Of a stretch of DNA of 34,960 bases, positions 1-7,941 are shown piece by piece. Positions within the stretch are counted from its first letter, which is position 1. The number at the start of each line of letters is the position of its first letter. This DNA is from Malonomonas sp036526255 (lineage in GTDB: Bacteria; Desulfobacterota; Desulfuromonadia; Desulfuromonadales; Geopsychrobacteraceae), in the NCBI GenBank assembly GCA_036526255.1, contig DATCYW010000048.1:1-34960 (forward strand), in the 5' to 3' direction. The notes below the pieces were generated by a model, which ran no database searches, was not told where the DNA came from, and saw nothing but the letters and a program-made list of their open reading frames with translations. The position numbers and the translations under genes are program-made.

Positions 1-1
1 G

Positions 2-427
2 ACTGTCGTAACCGGCGTTGAGATGTTTCGTAAGCTGCTCGATCAAGGTCAGGCAGGCGACAACGTCGGCATCCTGCTTCGTGGGCTCAAGCGTGATGAC
101 ATCGAGCGTGGTCAGGTTCTGGCCAAGCCCGGCAGCATCACCCCGCACACCAAGTTTAAAGCTGAGGGATACATTTTGACCAAAGAAGAGGGTGGGCGTC
201 ATACCCCGTTCTTCAAAGGCTATCGCCCCCAGTTCTACTTCCGGACCACTGATGTGACCGGGATTGTCACTCTGCCGGAAGGTGTTGAGATGGTTATGCC
301 TGGCGACAATATCGCCATGACAGTCGACCTGATCACCCCGATCGCTATGGATAAAGAACTGCGTTTCGCAATCCGTGAAGGTGGCCGCACTGTCGGCGCC
401 GGCGTGGTTAGTGAAGTCGTCGAGTAA
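2..427 (+). CDS. tuf: Elongation factor Tu, C-terminal part (5' end outside window)
   Basis: Only the last 141 residues are present; the first complete codon is at base 2 and the reading frame is open to the window edge. EF-Tu carries aminoacyl-tRNA to the ribosomal A site as a GTP complex. The visible part covers the end of domain 2 (TGVEMFRKLLDQGQAGDNVG) and all of domain 3, including HTKFKAEGYIL, GYRPQFYFRTTDVTG and the final FAIREGGRTVGAGVV, all typical of bacterial EF-Tu. The GTPase domain lies upstream of the window. The stop is 11 nt before rpsJ, so the str and S10 blocks are probably one transcript. Identity is certain; whether a second tuf copy exists cannot be seen here. Confidence 0.98.
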   Translation, partial: TVVTGVEMFRKLLDQGQAGDNVGILLRGLKRDDIERGQVLAKPGSITPHTKFKAEGYILTKEEGGRHTPFFKGYRPQFYFRTTDVTGIVTLPEGVEMVMPGDNIAMTVDLITPIAMDKELRFAIREGGRTVGAGVVSEVVE

Positions 428-438
428 AAGGAATCAGC

Positions 439-747
439 ATGTCTACCCAGAAAATCAGAATTCGCCTGAAGGCTTATGATCACAATCTACTGGATCAAGC
501 CGTTGCAGAAATCGTCGACACCACCAAGCGTACCGGTTCTCGTCTGGTCGGTCCGATTCCGCTGCCGACAATCATTAATAAGTACTGCGTCCTTCGTGGT
601 CCGCATGTTGATAAGAAAAGCCGTGAGCAGTTTGAGATCCGGACTCACAAACGCCTATTGGACATTATGGAACCGACTCAGCAGACCGTCGACGCACTGA
701 TGAAGCTTGACCTGTCGGCCGGTGTTGATGTTGAGATCAAGCTCTAG
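439..747 (+). CDS. rpsJ: 30S ribosomal protein S10
   Basis: The 102 residues match the usual family length. S10 sits in the head of the small subunit and, as NusE, also joins NusB in transcription antitermination. The N-terminus QKIRIRLKAYDHNLLDQA, the loop around GPIPLPT and the ending GVDVEIKL are family hallmarks. ATG at 439 follows an AAAGGAA ribosome-binding site and lies 11 nt after the tuf stop. It is the first gene of the S10 block, but no separate promoter fits in the gap, so transcription must come from upstream. Confidence 0.98.
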   Translation: MSTQKIRIRLKAYDHNLLDQAVAEIVDTTKRTGSRLVGPIPLPTIINKYCVLRGPHVDKKSREQFEIRTHKRLLDIMEPTQQTVDALMKLDLSAGVDVEIKL

Positions 748-781
748 GCGATCATCCACATAGCTAGTTAAGGGCACAACA

Positions 782-1405
782 ATGATCAACGGACTGTTAG
801 GAAAAAAAATCGGGATGAGTCAGGTCTACGCCGCCGATGGGCAGCGCATTCCAGTGACCGTATTGGAAGCAGGTCCTTGTACCGTTCTGCAGAAGAAGGT
901 CGCAGCGACTGATGGCTACGAGGCTGTGCAGCTTGGCTTTGGTGAGAAGAAGACGCATCGCATCAACAAGCCGGAGATGGGTCATTTCAAAAAGGCCGGC
1001 AAGGGTGCTTTCGCACACATCCGCGAATTCAAGGCTGAGGAGAGCTGTCAGCTTGGTGACGAAGTCACATGCACTATTTTTAAGCCGGGTGACCGGATTG
1101 ATGTAACCGGGACCAGCAAGGGCAAGGGTTTTCAGGGCGTCATCAAGCGTTGGGGCTTTGCCGGCGGTCGTGCCAGTCACGGTTCCATGTTTAAGCGTGG
1201 CCCGGGTTCGATCGGCTGTAGTGCTTGGCCTTCCCGCGTCTTCAAAGGTAAAAAGATGCCAGGTCAGATGGGCAATGTGCAGGTCACGACTCAGAACCTG
1301 ATCGTTGTGGCTGTCCGCCCGGAACAGAACCTCATCCTTGTGCGTGGTGCAGTGCCTGGACCGAAAAACGGTCTGGTCATGATCCGCAAGGGAATCAAGG
1401 TCTAA
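782..1405 (+). CDS. rplC: 50S ribosomal protein L3
   Basis: The protein has 207 residues, a normal length. L3 is an early-assembly protein whose long loop reaches toward the peptidyl transferase centre. The start MINGLLGKKIGMSQVY and the central KGKGFQGVIKRWGF and ASHGS segments identify it. The loop continues as GSIGCSAWPSRVFKGKKMPGQMG in two halves around the conserved FKGKKM. The tip reads C-S-A-W where many proteobacteria have a Gln-Asn pair, so the methylated Gln known from E. coli seems to be absent. The 34-nt gap after rpsJ is among the larger ones of this cluster. Confidence 0.98.
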   Translation: MINGLLGKKIGMSQVYAADGQRIPVTVLEAGPCTVLQKKVAATDGYEAVQLGFGEKKTHRINKPEMGHFKKAGKGAFAHIREFKAEESCQLGDEVTCTIFKPGDRIDVTGTSKGKGFQGVIKRWGFAGGRASHGSMFKRGPGSIGCSAWPSRVFKGKKMPGQMGNVQVTTQNLIVVAVRPEQNLILVRGAVPGPKNGLVMIRKGIKV

Positions 1406-1431
1406 GCGCTACGGACTCAGGAGTATAGAAG

Positions 1432-2055
1432 ATGGCAACTGTAACAGTATATGATCAGGATAGGAATCAAATCGGCGAGCGTGAGATTGCCGACGCGATT
1501 TTTAATACTGAGGTAAAAGAATATTTGCTGCACGACATGGTTCGTTATCAGCGTGCTGCTCGTCGTCAGGGGACGGCTGCGGTTAAAAACCGTGCTGCCG
1601 TTGCTGGTGGCGGTAAGAAGCCGTACAAGCAAAAAGGGACAGGCAATGCTCGTCAGGGTACTATCCGTGCGCCGCATTTCGTTGGTGGTGGCGTCGTGTT
1701 CGGACCACAACCACGCTCATATGCCTTCAAGCTGAATCGTAAGGTGAAGCAGGCTGCGCTCTGCTCAGCGCTCTCCGTGCGTTTTCAGGCTGAGAAACTG
1801 ACCGTGCTTAAAGAGTTCAAGCTTGAGTCGATCAGCACCAAGGGATTTGCTCAGTTGCTGCAGCGTTTTGAACTTGATGGCGCCCTGGTTGTTATTGATC
1901 AAGCTGACGCCAAGGTTGAACTGTCGGCGAGAAACCTGCACAATGTTAAGGTTTTGCGCGCTGAGGGTGTGAATGTTTATGACATTCTCAAATACCCGAA
2001 TCTGGTGCTGACCGATGCTGCGGTAGGTCAAATTGAAGGAGCGTTGGAAAAATGA
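1432..2055 (+). CDS. rplD: 50S ribosomal protein L4
   Basis: The protein has 207 residues. L4 binds 23S rRNA, and its extended loop lines the exit tunnel near the macrolide site; that loop is visible at about residues 55-90 as GGGKKPYKQKGTGNARQG followed by the FVGGGVVFGP segment. In E. coli L4 also represses its own operon by attenuation and translation; the untranslated leader needed for such control would lie upstream of tuf or rpsJ and is not visible. ATG at 1432 has GGAG about 10 nt before it. The stop overlaps the start of rplW by 4 nt (ATGA), which suggests translational coupling. Confidence 0.98.
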   Translation: MATVTVYDQDRNQIGEREIADAIFNTEVKEYLLHDMVRYQRAARRQGTAAVKNRAAVAGGGKKPYKQKGTGNARQGTIRAPHFVGGGVVFGPQPRSYAFKLNRKVKQAALCSALSVRFQAEKLTVLKEFKLESISTKGFAQLLQRFELDGALVVIDQADAKVELSARNLHNVKVLRAEGVNVYDILKYPNLVLTDAAVGQIEGALEK

Positions 2056-2339
2056 AGCCTTTGACGCAAATTATTCACAAGCCGCTGATTACTGAGAAAG
2101 CTAATATTCTCAAAGAAGCATCTCCAGTTGTCGTGTTCGAAGTTGCGCGCTCTGCCAACAAGATTGAAATCAAGCAAGCAGTTGAGAAGGCCTTTGATGT
2201 CAAAGTCAAATCGGTCAACACAGTGCTGTTTCGCGGAAAAGTCAAGCGCGTTGGTGCCAATGTTGGTCAGCGCAGCAACTGGAAAAAGGCTTACGTGACT
2301 CTTGAAGCTGGTCACGATATCGATTTTTATGGTGTGTAA
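2052..2339 (+). CDS. rplW: 50S ribosomal protein L23
   Basis: This 95-residue protein lies at the tunnel exit and is the docking site for trigger factor and SRP in bacteria. The sequence shows the usual start (PLITEKA), the motif FEVARSANKIEIKQAVEKAF and the ending in a Trp-Lys-Lys-Ala segment after GANVGQRS. It begins inside the last codons of rplD with an ATGA overlap and is therefore likely translated by reinitiation. A 33-nt gap separates it from rplB. Confidence 0.97.
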   Translation: MKPLTQIIHKPLITEKANILKEASPVVVFEVARSANKIEIKQAVEKAFDVKVKSVNTVLFRGKVKRVGANVGQRSNWKKAYVTLEAGHDIDFYGV

Positions 2340-2372
2340 GGCCGCGCGCTTTGCAGGTATGGAGTAGTTACT

Positions 2373-3200
2373 ATGGGTATCAAGAGATATAATCCGACTT
2401 CGGCTGGTCGTCGGCACATGACTTCACTGACTTTCGAGGAAGTCACCAAGTCAACGCCGGAAAGATCACTTCTAGCCCCACTGAAGAAGTCCGGTGGACG
2501 TAACAATGCCGGTCGGATCACCAAGCGTCACACTGGTGGTGGGCATAAGCGTAAATATCGGGTCATCGATTTCCGTCGCGACAAGCTGGAAGTGCCGGCA
2601 AAGGTTGCTGCAATTGAGTATGACCCGAATCGTAGCTCACGGATCGCTTTGTTGTTTTACATCGACGGGGAAAAGCGCTATATTCTCGCTCCTCAAGGTT
2701 TGAATGTCGGTGACACTGTCGTAACCAGTGAAACAGCAGATATCACTCCTGGCAACGCGATGATGATCAAGTCGATTCCGCTGGGCACTTATGTGCACAA
2801 TGTGGAGATGAAGGTCGGCAAGGGCGGCCAGATGGCTCGCAGTGCCGGGACCTATGCTGCTATTGCTGCCAAGGAAGGGCGTTATGCTCAATTACGTCTT
2901 CCTTCCGGTGAGGTGCGCCTGGTTCTGCAGGAGTGCCGCGCTACGGTTGGCCAGGTAGGAAACCTTGATCATGAAAAAGTCAAGATTGGTAAGGCTGGTC
3001 GTAATCGCTGGCTTGGTAAACGTCCGCAGTCACGTGGTGTTGCCATGAACCCGGTTGATCACCCACATGGTGGTGGTGAAGGTAAAAGTTCCGGAGGTCG
3101 TCATCCGGTTACCCCTTGGGGTGTCCCGACCAAAGGTTACAAGACCCGTTCCAATAAACGTACTGACAAGTTCATCGTACGTCGTAGAAATAAGAAGTAA
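2373..3200 (+). CDS. rplB: 50S ribosomal protein L2
   Basis: The 275 residues are standard. L2 is needed for subunit association and peptidyl transfer. The N-terminal half has the OB-fold RNA-binding segment (KRHTGGGHKRKYRVIDFRRD). The C-terminal part has the L2 signature MNPVDHPHGGGEGKSSGGRH, which contains the conserved His close to the catalytic centre. ATG at 2373 is preceded by GTATGGAGTAGTTACT, giving a GGAG site with good spacing. No anomalies were found. Confidence 0.98.
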   Translation: MGIKRYNPTSAGRRHMTSLTFEEVTKSTPERSLLAPLKKSGGRNNAGRITKRHTGGGHKRKYRVIDFRRDKLEVPAKVAAIEYDPNRSSRIALLFYIDGEKRYILAPQGLNVGDTVVTSETADITPGNAMMIKSIPLGTYVHNVEMKVGKGGQMARSAGTYAAIAAKEGRYAQLRLPSGEVRLVLQECRATVGQVGNLDHEKVKIGKAGRNRWLGKRPQSRGVAMNPVDHPHGGGEGKSSGGRHPVTPWGVPTKGYKTRSNKRTDKFIVRRRNKK

Positions 3201-3229
3201 CTTTAAGTTACAGGCCCTAGGAGACGATC

Positions 3230-3511
3230 GTGGCAAGATCAATTAAAAAAGGACCTTACGTGCAAGAATGCCTTCTTCGTAAGGTTGATCTCGAAGGTGA
3301 AGCAAACCGGAACAAGGTTATCAAGACCTGGTCACGTCGCTCGACCATTATTCCGGAATTCGTAGGCTCGACTTTTGCCGTACATAATGGTAAGAAGTTC
3401 GTCCCCGTTTTCGTCAGTGAAAACATGGTAGGTCACAAACTCGGTGAGTTCGCACCGACCCGTACCTATTATGGGCATGGCTCTGACAAGAAGAGCAAAG
3501 TCAGAAAGTAA
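3230..3511 (+). CDS. rpsS: 30S ribosomal protein S19 (GTG start)
   Basis: The protein has 93 residues. S19 forms a head complex with S13 and contacts the A-site tRNA. The start MARSIKKGPYVQ, the segment TWSRRSTIIPEFVG and the HKLGEFAPTRTYYGH stretch are diagnostic. Translation begins at GTG (3230), with TAGGAGAC just upstream; there is no suitable in-frame ATG near it, and the protein would lose the invariant KKGPY segment with any later start. Confidence 0.97.
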   Translation: MARSIKKGPYVQECLLRKVDLEGEANRNKVIKTWSRRSTIIPEFVGSTFAVHNGKKFVPVFVSENMVGHKLGEFAPTRTYYGHGSDKKSKVRK

Positions 3512-3541
3512 TACGACGTCGCCTGACAGGAGTTCCGAGTA

Positions 3542-3874
3542 ATGGAATCACAAGCAAAATTAAGAAATGTCCGCCTTTCACCGCGGAAGGCGCGACTTGT
3601 TGTCGACTTGGTGCGTGGTAAGAAGATTCAGGATGCGATGAATATCCTGCAGTTCTCTCCACAGAAAACCGCACCTATTTTGTCGAAATTGTTGAAATCA
3701 GCTGTAGCAAACGCAGAACAGAAGGGTGTCTCTGACGTAGACGCACTGTTTATTAAAACAGTGATGGTCGATCAGGGCCCGGTCATGAAGCGTTTCATGC
3801 CGCGTGCTCAAGGGCGTGCCAGCCGGATTCGTAAGCCAACCAGCCACATTACTGTGGTTCTGGACGTTAAGTAA
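3542..3874 (+). CDS. rplV: 50S ribosomal protein L22
   Basis: This 110-residue protein has a long beta-hairpin that lines the exit tunnel beside L4 and is a known site of macrolide-resistance changes. The hairpin region is visible at about residues 80-100 as KRFMPRAQGRASRIRKPTSH. The start AKLRNVRLSPRKARLVVDLV is typical. ATG at 3542 follows CAGGAG. The hairpin shows no deletion or insertion relative to the usual family pattern. Confidence 0.97.
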   Translation: MESQAKLRNVRLSPRKARLVVDLVRGKKIQDAMNILQFSPQKTAPILSKLLKSAVANAEQKGVSDVDALFIKTVMVDQGPVMKRFMPRAQGRASRIRKPTSHITVVLDVK

Positions 3875-3891
3875 GTCAAGGAGGTGTCCCT

Positions 3892-4542
3892 TTGGGCCAG
3901 AAAGTTCATCCAGTAGGATTTCGTCTGGGGATCAACCGGACTTGGGAATCACGTTGGTATGCTGATTCCGATTATGCGGAAAAGCTCCATGCTGATCTGA
4001 AGCTGCGTAATTTTTTGAAGAAGCGGCTTTATCATGCTGGAATTTCCAAGATCGAACTCGAGCGTGCTGCAAGCAAGGTGAAAATTAATATTTTTGCCGC
4101 TCGTCCCGGTATCATCATCGGTAAAAAAGGCTCTGAGGTAGAGGTCCTGAAAAAGGATCTGGCCAAAATTACCAGTGACGAGTGTTTTATCAATATTCAG
4201 GAAGTTCGCAAGCCTGAAGTCGATGCCCAGTTGGTCGCAGAAAATGTCGCGCTGCAGATGGAGCGTCGGGTTGCATTCCGTCGGGCTATGAAGCGTAGTG
4301 TCAGCATGGCACTGAAATTCGGCGCCAAGGGAATCAAGATAAAATGTTCCGGTCGTCTTGGCGGAGCCGAGATGAGTCGCATTGAGTGGTATCGTGAGGG
4401 TCGGGTGCCTTTGCACACTCTTCGTGCCGACATCGATTATGGTTTTGCTGAAGCTAAGACCACCTATGGGATCATTGGTGTGAAAGTGCTGATTTTCAAG
4501 GGCGAAGTCCTTGGTCGAGATAAGGAACAGCCAGCTGGCTGA
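3892..4542 (+). CDS. rpsC: 30S ribosomal protein S3 (TTG start)
   Basis: The protein has 216 residues. S3 lies at the mRNA entry site and contributes to mRNA unwinding. The KH domain is clear, with its RNA-binding GxxG motif in IIIGKKGSEVEVL. The C-terminal domain carries GAKGIKIKCSGRLGGAEMSR. The start codon is TTG at 3892, fixed by the invariant MGQKVHPVGFRLGI and by a strong AAGGAGGTG Shine-Dalgarno 5 nt upstream. It is one of three ribosomal genes in this cluster that start with TTG. Confidence 0.97.
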   Translation: MGQKVHPVGFRLGINRTWESRWYADSDYAEKLHADLKLRNFLKKRLYHAGISKIELERAASKVKINIFAARPGIIIGKKGSEVEVLKKDLAKITSDECFINIQEVRKPEVDAQLVAENVALQMERRVAFRRAMKRSVSMALKFGAKGIKIKCSGRLGGAEMSRIEWYREGRVPLHTLRADIDYGFAEAKTTYGIIGVKVLIFKGEVLGRDKEQPAG

Positions 4543-4558
4543 TCAGGAGTAACTTGTC

Positions 4559-4981
4559 ATGTTAATGCCGAAAAAGGTAAAGCGTAGAAAGCAGTTTACT
4601 GGGCGGATGACCGGCGCAGCGAGCCGTGGTACCGAAGTCAACTTTGGTGATTTTGGTCTGCAGGCTCTTGATTGCGGATGGTTGAGCGCGCGCCAGATCG
4701 AAGCCGCTCGTCGGGCGATGACCCGTTATATCAAGCGGGGTGGTAAGATCTGGATCCGTTCCTTCCCGCACAAGCCCCTGACCAGCAAACCAGCTGAAAC
4801 CCGGATGGGTAAAGGTAAGGGTTCGCCGGAGAAATGGGTTGCCGTTGTCAAGCCTGGTCACATCATGTATGAGATGCAGGGAGTCACTGAAGAAATTGCC
4901 CGCGAGGCATTCCGGCTTGCAGCTCACAAGCTGCCGATGCGGACTAAGTTTGTGAAAAGAGAGGCTGGCGATGAAAGCTAG
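4559..4981 (+). CDS. rplP: 50S ribosomal protein L16
   Basis: The protein has 140 residues. L16 organises the A-site side of the large subunit and contacts tRNA. The start MLMPKKVKRRKQFTGRM, the GGKIWIRSFPHKPLT segment with the adjacent GKGKGSPEKWVA, and the ending REAFRLAAHKLPMRTKFV all fit the family. A second in-frame ATG lies two codons on (4565), but MLxPK is the normal N-terminus. The last 11 nt overlap rpmC in another frame. Confidence 0.97.
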   Translation: MLMPKKVKRRKQFTGRMTGAASRGTEVNFGDFGLQALDCGWLSARQIEAARRAMTRYIKRGGKIWIRSFPHKPLTSKPAETRMGKGKGSPEKWVAVVKPGHIMYEMQGVTEEIAREAFRLAAHKLPMRTKFVKREAGDES

Positions 4982-5162
4982 TGAAATCAAAGACCTCAGT
5001 GTCGAAGAATTGCAGGCAAAAGCTAACGATCTGCAGCAGGAACTGTTTAACCTACGGTTTCAGCTCCATACCGGACACCTGGAGAATACAAGCCGGGTAT
5101 CGCAGGTTCGGAAGGACGTTGCACGCGTTAAAACTGTTCTTTCCAGTAAGCTGAATGCCTAG
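4971..5162 (+). CDS. rpmC: 50S ribosomal protein L29
   Basis: This two-helix protein of 63 residues sits near the tunnel exit next to L23. The sequence MKASEIKDLSVEELQAKAND and the later LFNLRFQLHTGHLENTSRV pattern is typical of L29. Its ATG is inside the end of rplP (11-nt overlap), with GAGAGGCTGGCG before it as the likely binding site, so it is probably translated in a coupled way. The stop is 11 nt before rpsQ. Confidence 0.96.
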   Translation: MKASEIKDLSVEELQAKANDLQQELFNLRFQLHTGHLENTSRVSQVRKDVARVKTVLSSKLNA

Positions 5163-5173
5163 GTGAGGAAATA

Positions 5174-5440
5174 ATGAGTCAAGAACGAGGGAACCGGAGA
5201 ACCCGGGTCGGCGTTGTGGTCAGCGATAAGATGGATAAGACCGTTGTAGTAAGGGTCGATCGTCTGATAAAGCACAGCATTTACAAAAAGTTCATCAAGC
5301 GCAAGGTCAATTGCAAGGCTCACGATGAGTCAAACAGTTGTGGCGTTGGTGATAAGGTCCTTATTGTCGAAACCAGACCCTTGTCTAAGGACAAGCGTTG
5401 GCGCGTCCGCCAGGTTCTGGAGAAGGCCGTTACTGCGTAG
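5174..5440 (+). CDS. rpsQ: 30S ribosomal protein S17
   Basis: The protein has 88 residues. S17 is a primary 16S rRNA-binding protein with an OB fold. The motif GVVVSDKMDKTVVVRVDRL, the HxxYKKFIKRK stretch (HSIYKKFIKRK), the DESNSCGVGDKVLI segment and the ETRPLSKDKRWRV ending are characteristic. ATG at 5174 follows GTGAGGAAATA. It is the last gene of the classical S10 block; only 11 nt separate it from rplN, so there is no room for a separate spc promoter and terminator. Confidence 0.97.
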   Translation: MSQERGNRRTRVGVVVSDKMDKTVVVRVDRLIKHSIYKKFIKRKVNCKAHDESNSCGVGDKVLIVETRPLSKDKRWRVRQVLEKAVTA

Positions 5441-5451
5441 GAGAATACGTC

Positions 5452-5820
5452 ATGATTCAAATGCAATCTATGCTGTCTGTAGCGGATAACTCTGGTGCCA
5501 AGAAGCTTTGTTGTATCAAGGTTCCAGGTGGCTCCAAGCGAAAATATGCCGGTATCGGTGACATCATTATTTGTAGTGTTAAAGAAGCGCTGCCGAACTC
5601 AAAGGTAAAAAAGGGCGACGTGGTACGTGCAGTTATTGTACGGACAGCTAAAGAAGTGCCTCGTCCAGACGGTTCTTTTATTCGTTTTGACAATAACTCG
5701 GCTGTTGTTGTCAATGCTGGTAATGAGCCGGTCGGAACCCGGATCTTTGGACCGGTTGCCAGAGAACTGCGGGCCAAGCACTTTATGAAGATTGTTTCGC
5801 TGGCACCTGAAGTTCTTTAA
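5452..5820 (+). CDS. rplN: 50S ribosomal protein L14
   Basis: L14 is part of the inter-subunit bridge and binds the silencing factor RsfS. The start is ATG at 5452 (MIQMQSMLSVADNSGAKK), giving 122 residues, the exact family length, with GTAGGAGAATA in front. An in-frame extension 18 codons upstream runs inside rpsQ and is not conserved L14 sequence, so it is not used. The segments GGSKRKYAGIGDII, RFDNNSAVVV and GTRIFGPVARELR are family hallmarks. Confidence 0.97.
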   Translation: MIQMQSMLSVADNSGAKKLCCIKVPGGSKRKYAGIGDIIICSVKEALPNSKVKKGDVVRAVIVRTAKEVPRPDGSFIRFDNNSAVVVNAGNEPVGTRIFGPVARELRAKHFMKIVSLAPEVL

Positions 5821-5846
5821 ATACTGATTGTTGGAGTCCTAAAGAG

Positions 5847-6176
5847 ATGGCAACTGTAAAATTACATGTCAAAAAAGATGACATGGTAAAGATTATTGCT
5901 GGCAAGGAAAAAGGTAAAACTGGAAAAGTTTTGCGCGTGTTCCCGGCCAAAGGTCGTGTTGTGGTTGAAAACCTCAACGTTGTCAAGCGTCACACTCGCC
6001 CTACCCAGCTCAATCCAGAGGGGGGTATTGTTGAGAAGGCGGCACCTATGAGTATTTCGAACGTTATGCTGATCTGCGGATCATGTAGCACTGCGGTTCG
6101 TACTGGCGTTAAGGTGCTGGAAGATGGTAGTAAGGCTCGTTACTGTAAGAAATGTAACGAGATAGTTGATAAATAA
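5847..6176 (+). CDS. rplX: 50S ribosomal protein L24, zinc-binding form
   Basis: The protein has 109 residues. L24 initiates large-subunit assembly. The N-terminal KOW domain is visible (DDMVKIIAGKEKGKTGKVLRV) and is followed by HTRPTQLNPEGGIVEKAAPM. The C-terminal part holds two CxxC pairs (Cys77/Cys80 and Cys100/Cys103), a zinc-ribbon arrangement absent from E. coli L24 but seen in other lineages. That this ribbon binds zinc is inferred from spacing alone. The start at 5847 has GGAGTCCTAAAG ahead of it. Confidence 0.96.
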   Translation: MATVKLHVKKDDMVKIIAGKEKGKTGKVLRVFPAKGRVVVENLNVVKRHTRPTQLNPEGGIVEKAAPMSISNVMLICGSCSTAVRTGVKVLEDGSKARYCKKCNEIVDK

Positions 6177-6188
6177 ACGGAGATTTCG

Positions 6189-6728
6189 ATGGCCAGGTTG
6201 AAACAGGCATATCTACAGGAGCAGGTTCCTGCCCTGATGAAGGAATTCCAGTACAGAAGTGTAATGGAAGTTCCTCGGATCGAGAAAGTGGTTCTGAACA
6301 TGGGCTTAGGTGAGGCCATCCAGAACCCGAAGCTGCTGGAATCTGCTGTTAAAGAGTTGGAGCAGATCACTGGACAGAAGGCAGTGATTACCAAGTCCAA
6401 GAAGGCTATTGCAGGCTTTAAGCTGCGTGAAGATATGCCGATTGGTACCTGTGTAACGCTGCGCCAGAACCGTGCATGGGAGTTCCTTGATCGCTTGATT
6501 AACGTGGCTCTACCACGTGTCCGCGATTTCAAAGGGGTCTCATCCAAGGCTTTTGATGGCCGCGGTAATTATACTCTGGGTATCCGTGAGCAGTTGATCT
6601 TCCCGGAAATCGACCTTGACACTATTGCCAAGGTTTCTGGATTGAATATCACAATTGTTACAACGGCAAAAACTGACGAGGAAGGCCGCGCACTGCTGGC
6701 TGGCCTCGGCATGCCGTTCAGAAAATAG
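6189..6728 (+). CDS. rplE: 50S ribosomal protein L5
   Basis: The protein has 179 residues. L5 binds 5S rRNA and contacts P-site tRNA. The sequence shows the typical VPRIEKVVLNMGLGEA, the segment ITGQKAVITKSKKAIAGFKL, the RDFKGVSSKAFDGRGNYTLG block and the C-terminal TTAKTDEEGRALLAGLGMPF. ATG at 6189 is preceded by CGGAGATTTCG, and the gap to rplX is 12 nt. Nothing unusual was seen. Confidence 0.98.
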   Translation: MARLKQAYLQEQVPALMKEFQYRSVMEVPRIEKVVLNMGLGEAIQNPKLLESAVKELEQITGQKAVITKSKKAIAGFKLREDMPIGTCVTLRQNRAWEFLDRLINVALPRVRDFKGVSSKAFDGRGNYTLGIREQLIFPEIDLDTIAKVSGLNITIVTTAKTDEEGRALLAGLGMPFRK

Positions 6729-6745
6729 AGCGGGCGGAGGATACA

Positions 6746-6931
6746 GTGGCAAAGAAATCGATGATAGCCAAAGCGAAGCGGCCAAAAAAATTCGCGGTCA
6801 GGGATAATAACCGCTGCCCAATTTGTGGCCGCCCGCGCGCTTATTACCGTAAGTTTGATATGTGCAGAATTTGTCTGCGGAAACTGGCCTCCGAGGGTAA
6901 AATCCCTGGTGTCGTCAAGTCCAGCTGGTAA
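6746..6931 (+). CDS. rpsZ: 30S ribosomal protein S14, type Z (zinc-binding, GTG start)
   Basis: The protein has 61 residues, the length of the short zinc-containing form rather than the roughly 100-residue zinc-free form. The four ligands are visible as Cys24-x2-Cys27 and Cys40-x2-Cys43 (CPICGRPRAYYRKFDMCRIC). S14 lies in the 30S head. The start is GTG at 6746 with GGGCGGAGGATACA in front. Whether the genome also has a zinc-free S14 for zinc starvation cannot be told from this window. Confidence 0.97.
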   Translation: MAKKSMIAKAKRPKKFAVRDNNRCPICGRPRAYYRKFDMCRICLRKLASEGKIPGVVKSSW

Positions 6932-6952
6932 CAGCGAGAAGGAGTTCCACCA

Positions 6953-7351
6953 ATGTCCATGACTGATCCGATGGCGGATTTGCTGACCCGTATTCGTAAT
7001 GCCGGTGTCGCAAAACACGCAAAGCTTGACATCCCATCTAGCAACGTCAAGGTTGCTGTAGCGACGGTCCTTAAGGATCTAGGCTACATTAAAAACTTTA
7101 AAACTATTACTGATAATAAGCAGGGCGTCCTGCGCATCTACTTGAAGTACGATGATAATCAGTTGTCGGTTATACACGAGATCAAGCGTATCTCAACACC
7201 TGGTCGCCGGGTTTATGTTGGGAAGGATGAAATTCCGCGGGTCAAGAATGGCCTTGGTGCATCGATTCTGTCGACCTCCAAAGGGGTGCTGGATGATGTC
7301 GCTGCACGCAAAGAGCAAGTTGGCGGCGAAGTCATCTGTACCGTTTGGTAA
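6953..7351 (+). CDS. rpsH: 30S ribosomal protein S8
   Basis: The protein has 132 residues. S8 binds the central domain of 16S rRNA, and in E. coli it is the translational repressor of the spc operon, acting at the rplE start; no matching structure was assessed here. The N-terminus TDPMADLLTRIRNAG and the C-terminus GLGASILSTSKGVLDD plus GGEVICTVW are standard. ATG at 6953 and a second ATG at 6959 are both possible; the first has the better spacing from AAGGAG. Confidence 0.97.
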   Translation: MSMTDPMADLLTRIRNAGVAKHAKLDIPSSNVKVAVATVLKDLGYIKNFKTITDNKQGVLRIYLKYDDNQLSVIHEIKRISTPGRRVYVGKDEIPRVKNGLGASILSTSKGVLDDVAARKEQVGGEVICTVW

Positions 7352-7376
7352 GTAAATTGATCAAGGAGATTCGACA

Positions 7377-7913
7377 ATGTCACGTATAGGTAAATTGCCC
7401 GTAGCGATCCCCGCGGGTGTTAAAGTCTCTCTCGTCGGTAATAAAATGACGGTGCAGGGACCAAAGGGCAGTCTGTCCCAAGAGCTTCATGAGCGTATGG
7501 TCATTGCTGTTGAGGATGGTCAAGTTCTGGTTGCTCGCCCGTCGGACGAGAAGAGCGATGCTGCGCTGCACGGTCTGACCCGTTCCTTGATCAACAACAT
7601 GGTCGTTGGCGTTACCGCCGGTTTTGAGAAGACCTTGCTGATCAGCGGTGTCGGTTATCGTGCTGAAGTCAGTGGTAAGGTTTTGACCCTGGCGCTTGGA
7701 TATTCCCATCCGGTTGTGTATGCACTCCCAGACGGTATTAGCGTCGAGGTAGAGAAGCAAACCAAGTTAACGGTGCAGGGAATTGACAAGCAGCTGGTTG
7801 GTTCTGCTGCGGCAAAAATTCGCTCTTTCCGCAAACCTGAGCCGTACAAAGGCAAGGGAATTAAGTACGCGGACGAAAAGATTGTACGTAAGGCTGGTAA
7901 GGCCGGTAAATAA
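7377..7913 (+). CDS. rplF: 50S ribosomal protein L6
   Basis: The protein has 178 residues. L6 is a two-domain protein near the GTPase-associated region. It starts MSRIGKLPVAIPAGV and has TVQGPKGSLSQEL. The second domain shows GVGYRAEVSGKVLTLALGYSHPV in two conserved blocks, and it ends in the RKPEPYKGKGIKYADE signature. ATG at 7377 follows CAAGGAGATT. The lysine-rich tail is short and normal. Confidence 0.98.
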   Translation: MSRIGKLPVAIPAGVKVSLVGNKMTVQGPKGSLSQELHERMVIAVEDGQVLVARPSDEKSDAALHGLTRSLINNMVVGVTAGFEKTLLISGVGYRAEVSGKVLTLALGYSHPVVYALPDGISVEVEKQTKLTVQGIDKQLVGSAAAKIRSFRKPEPYKGKGIKYADEKIVRKAGKAGK

Positions 7914-7941
7914 GTTTAGTTAACAACAAGGAGCATATGCT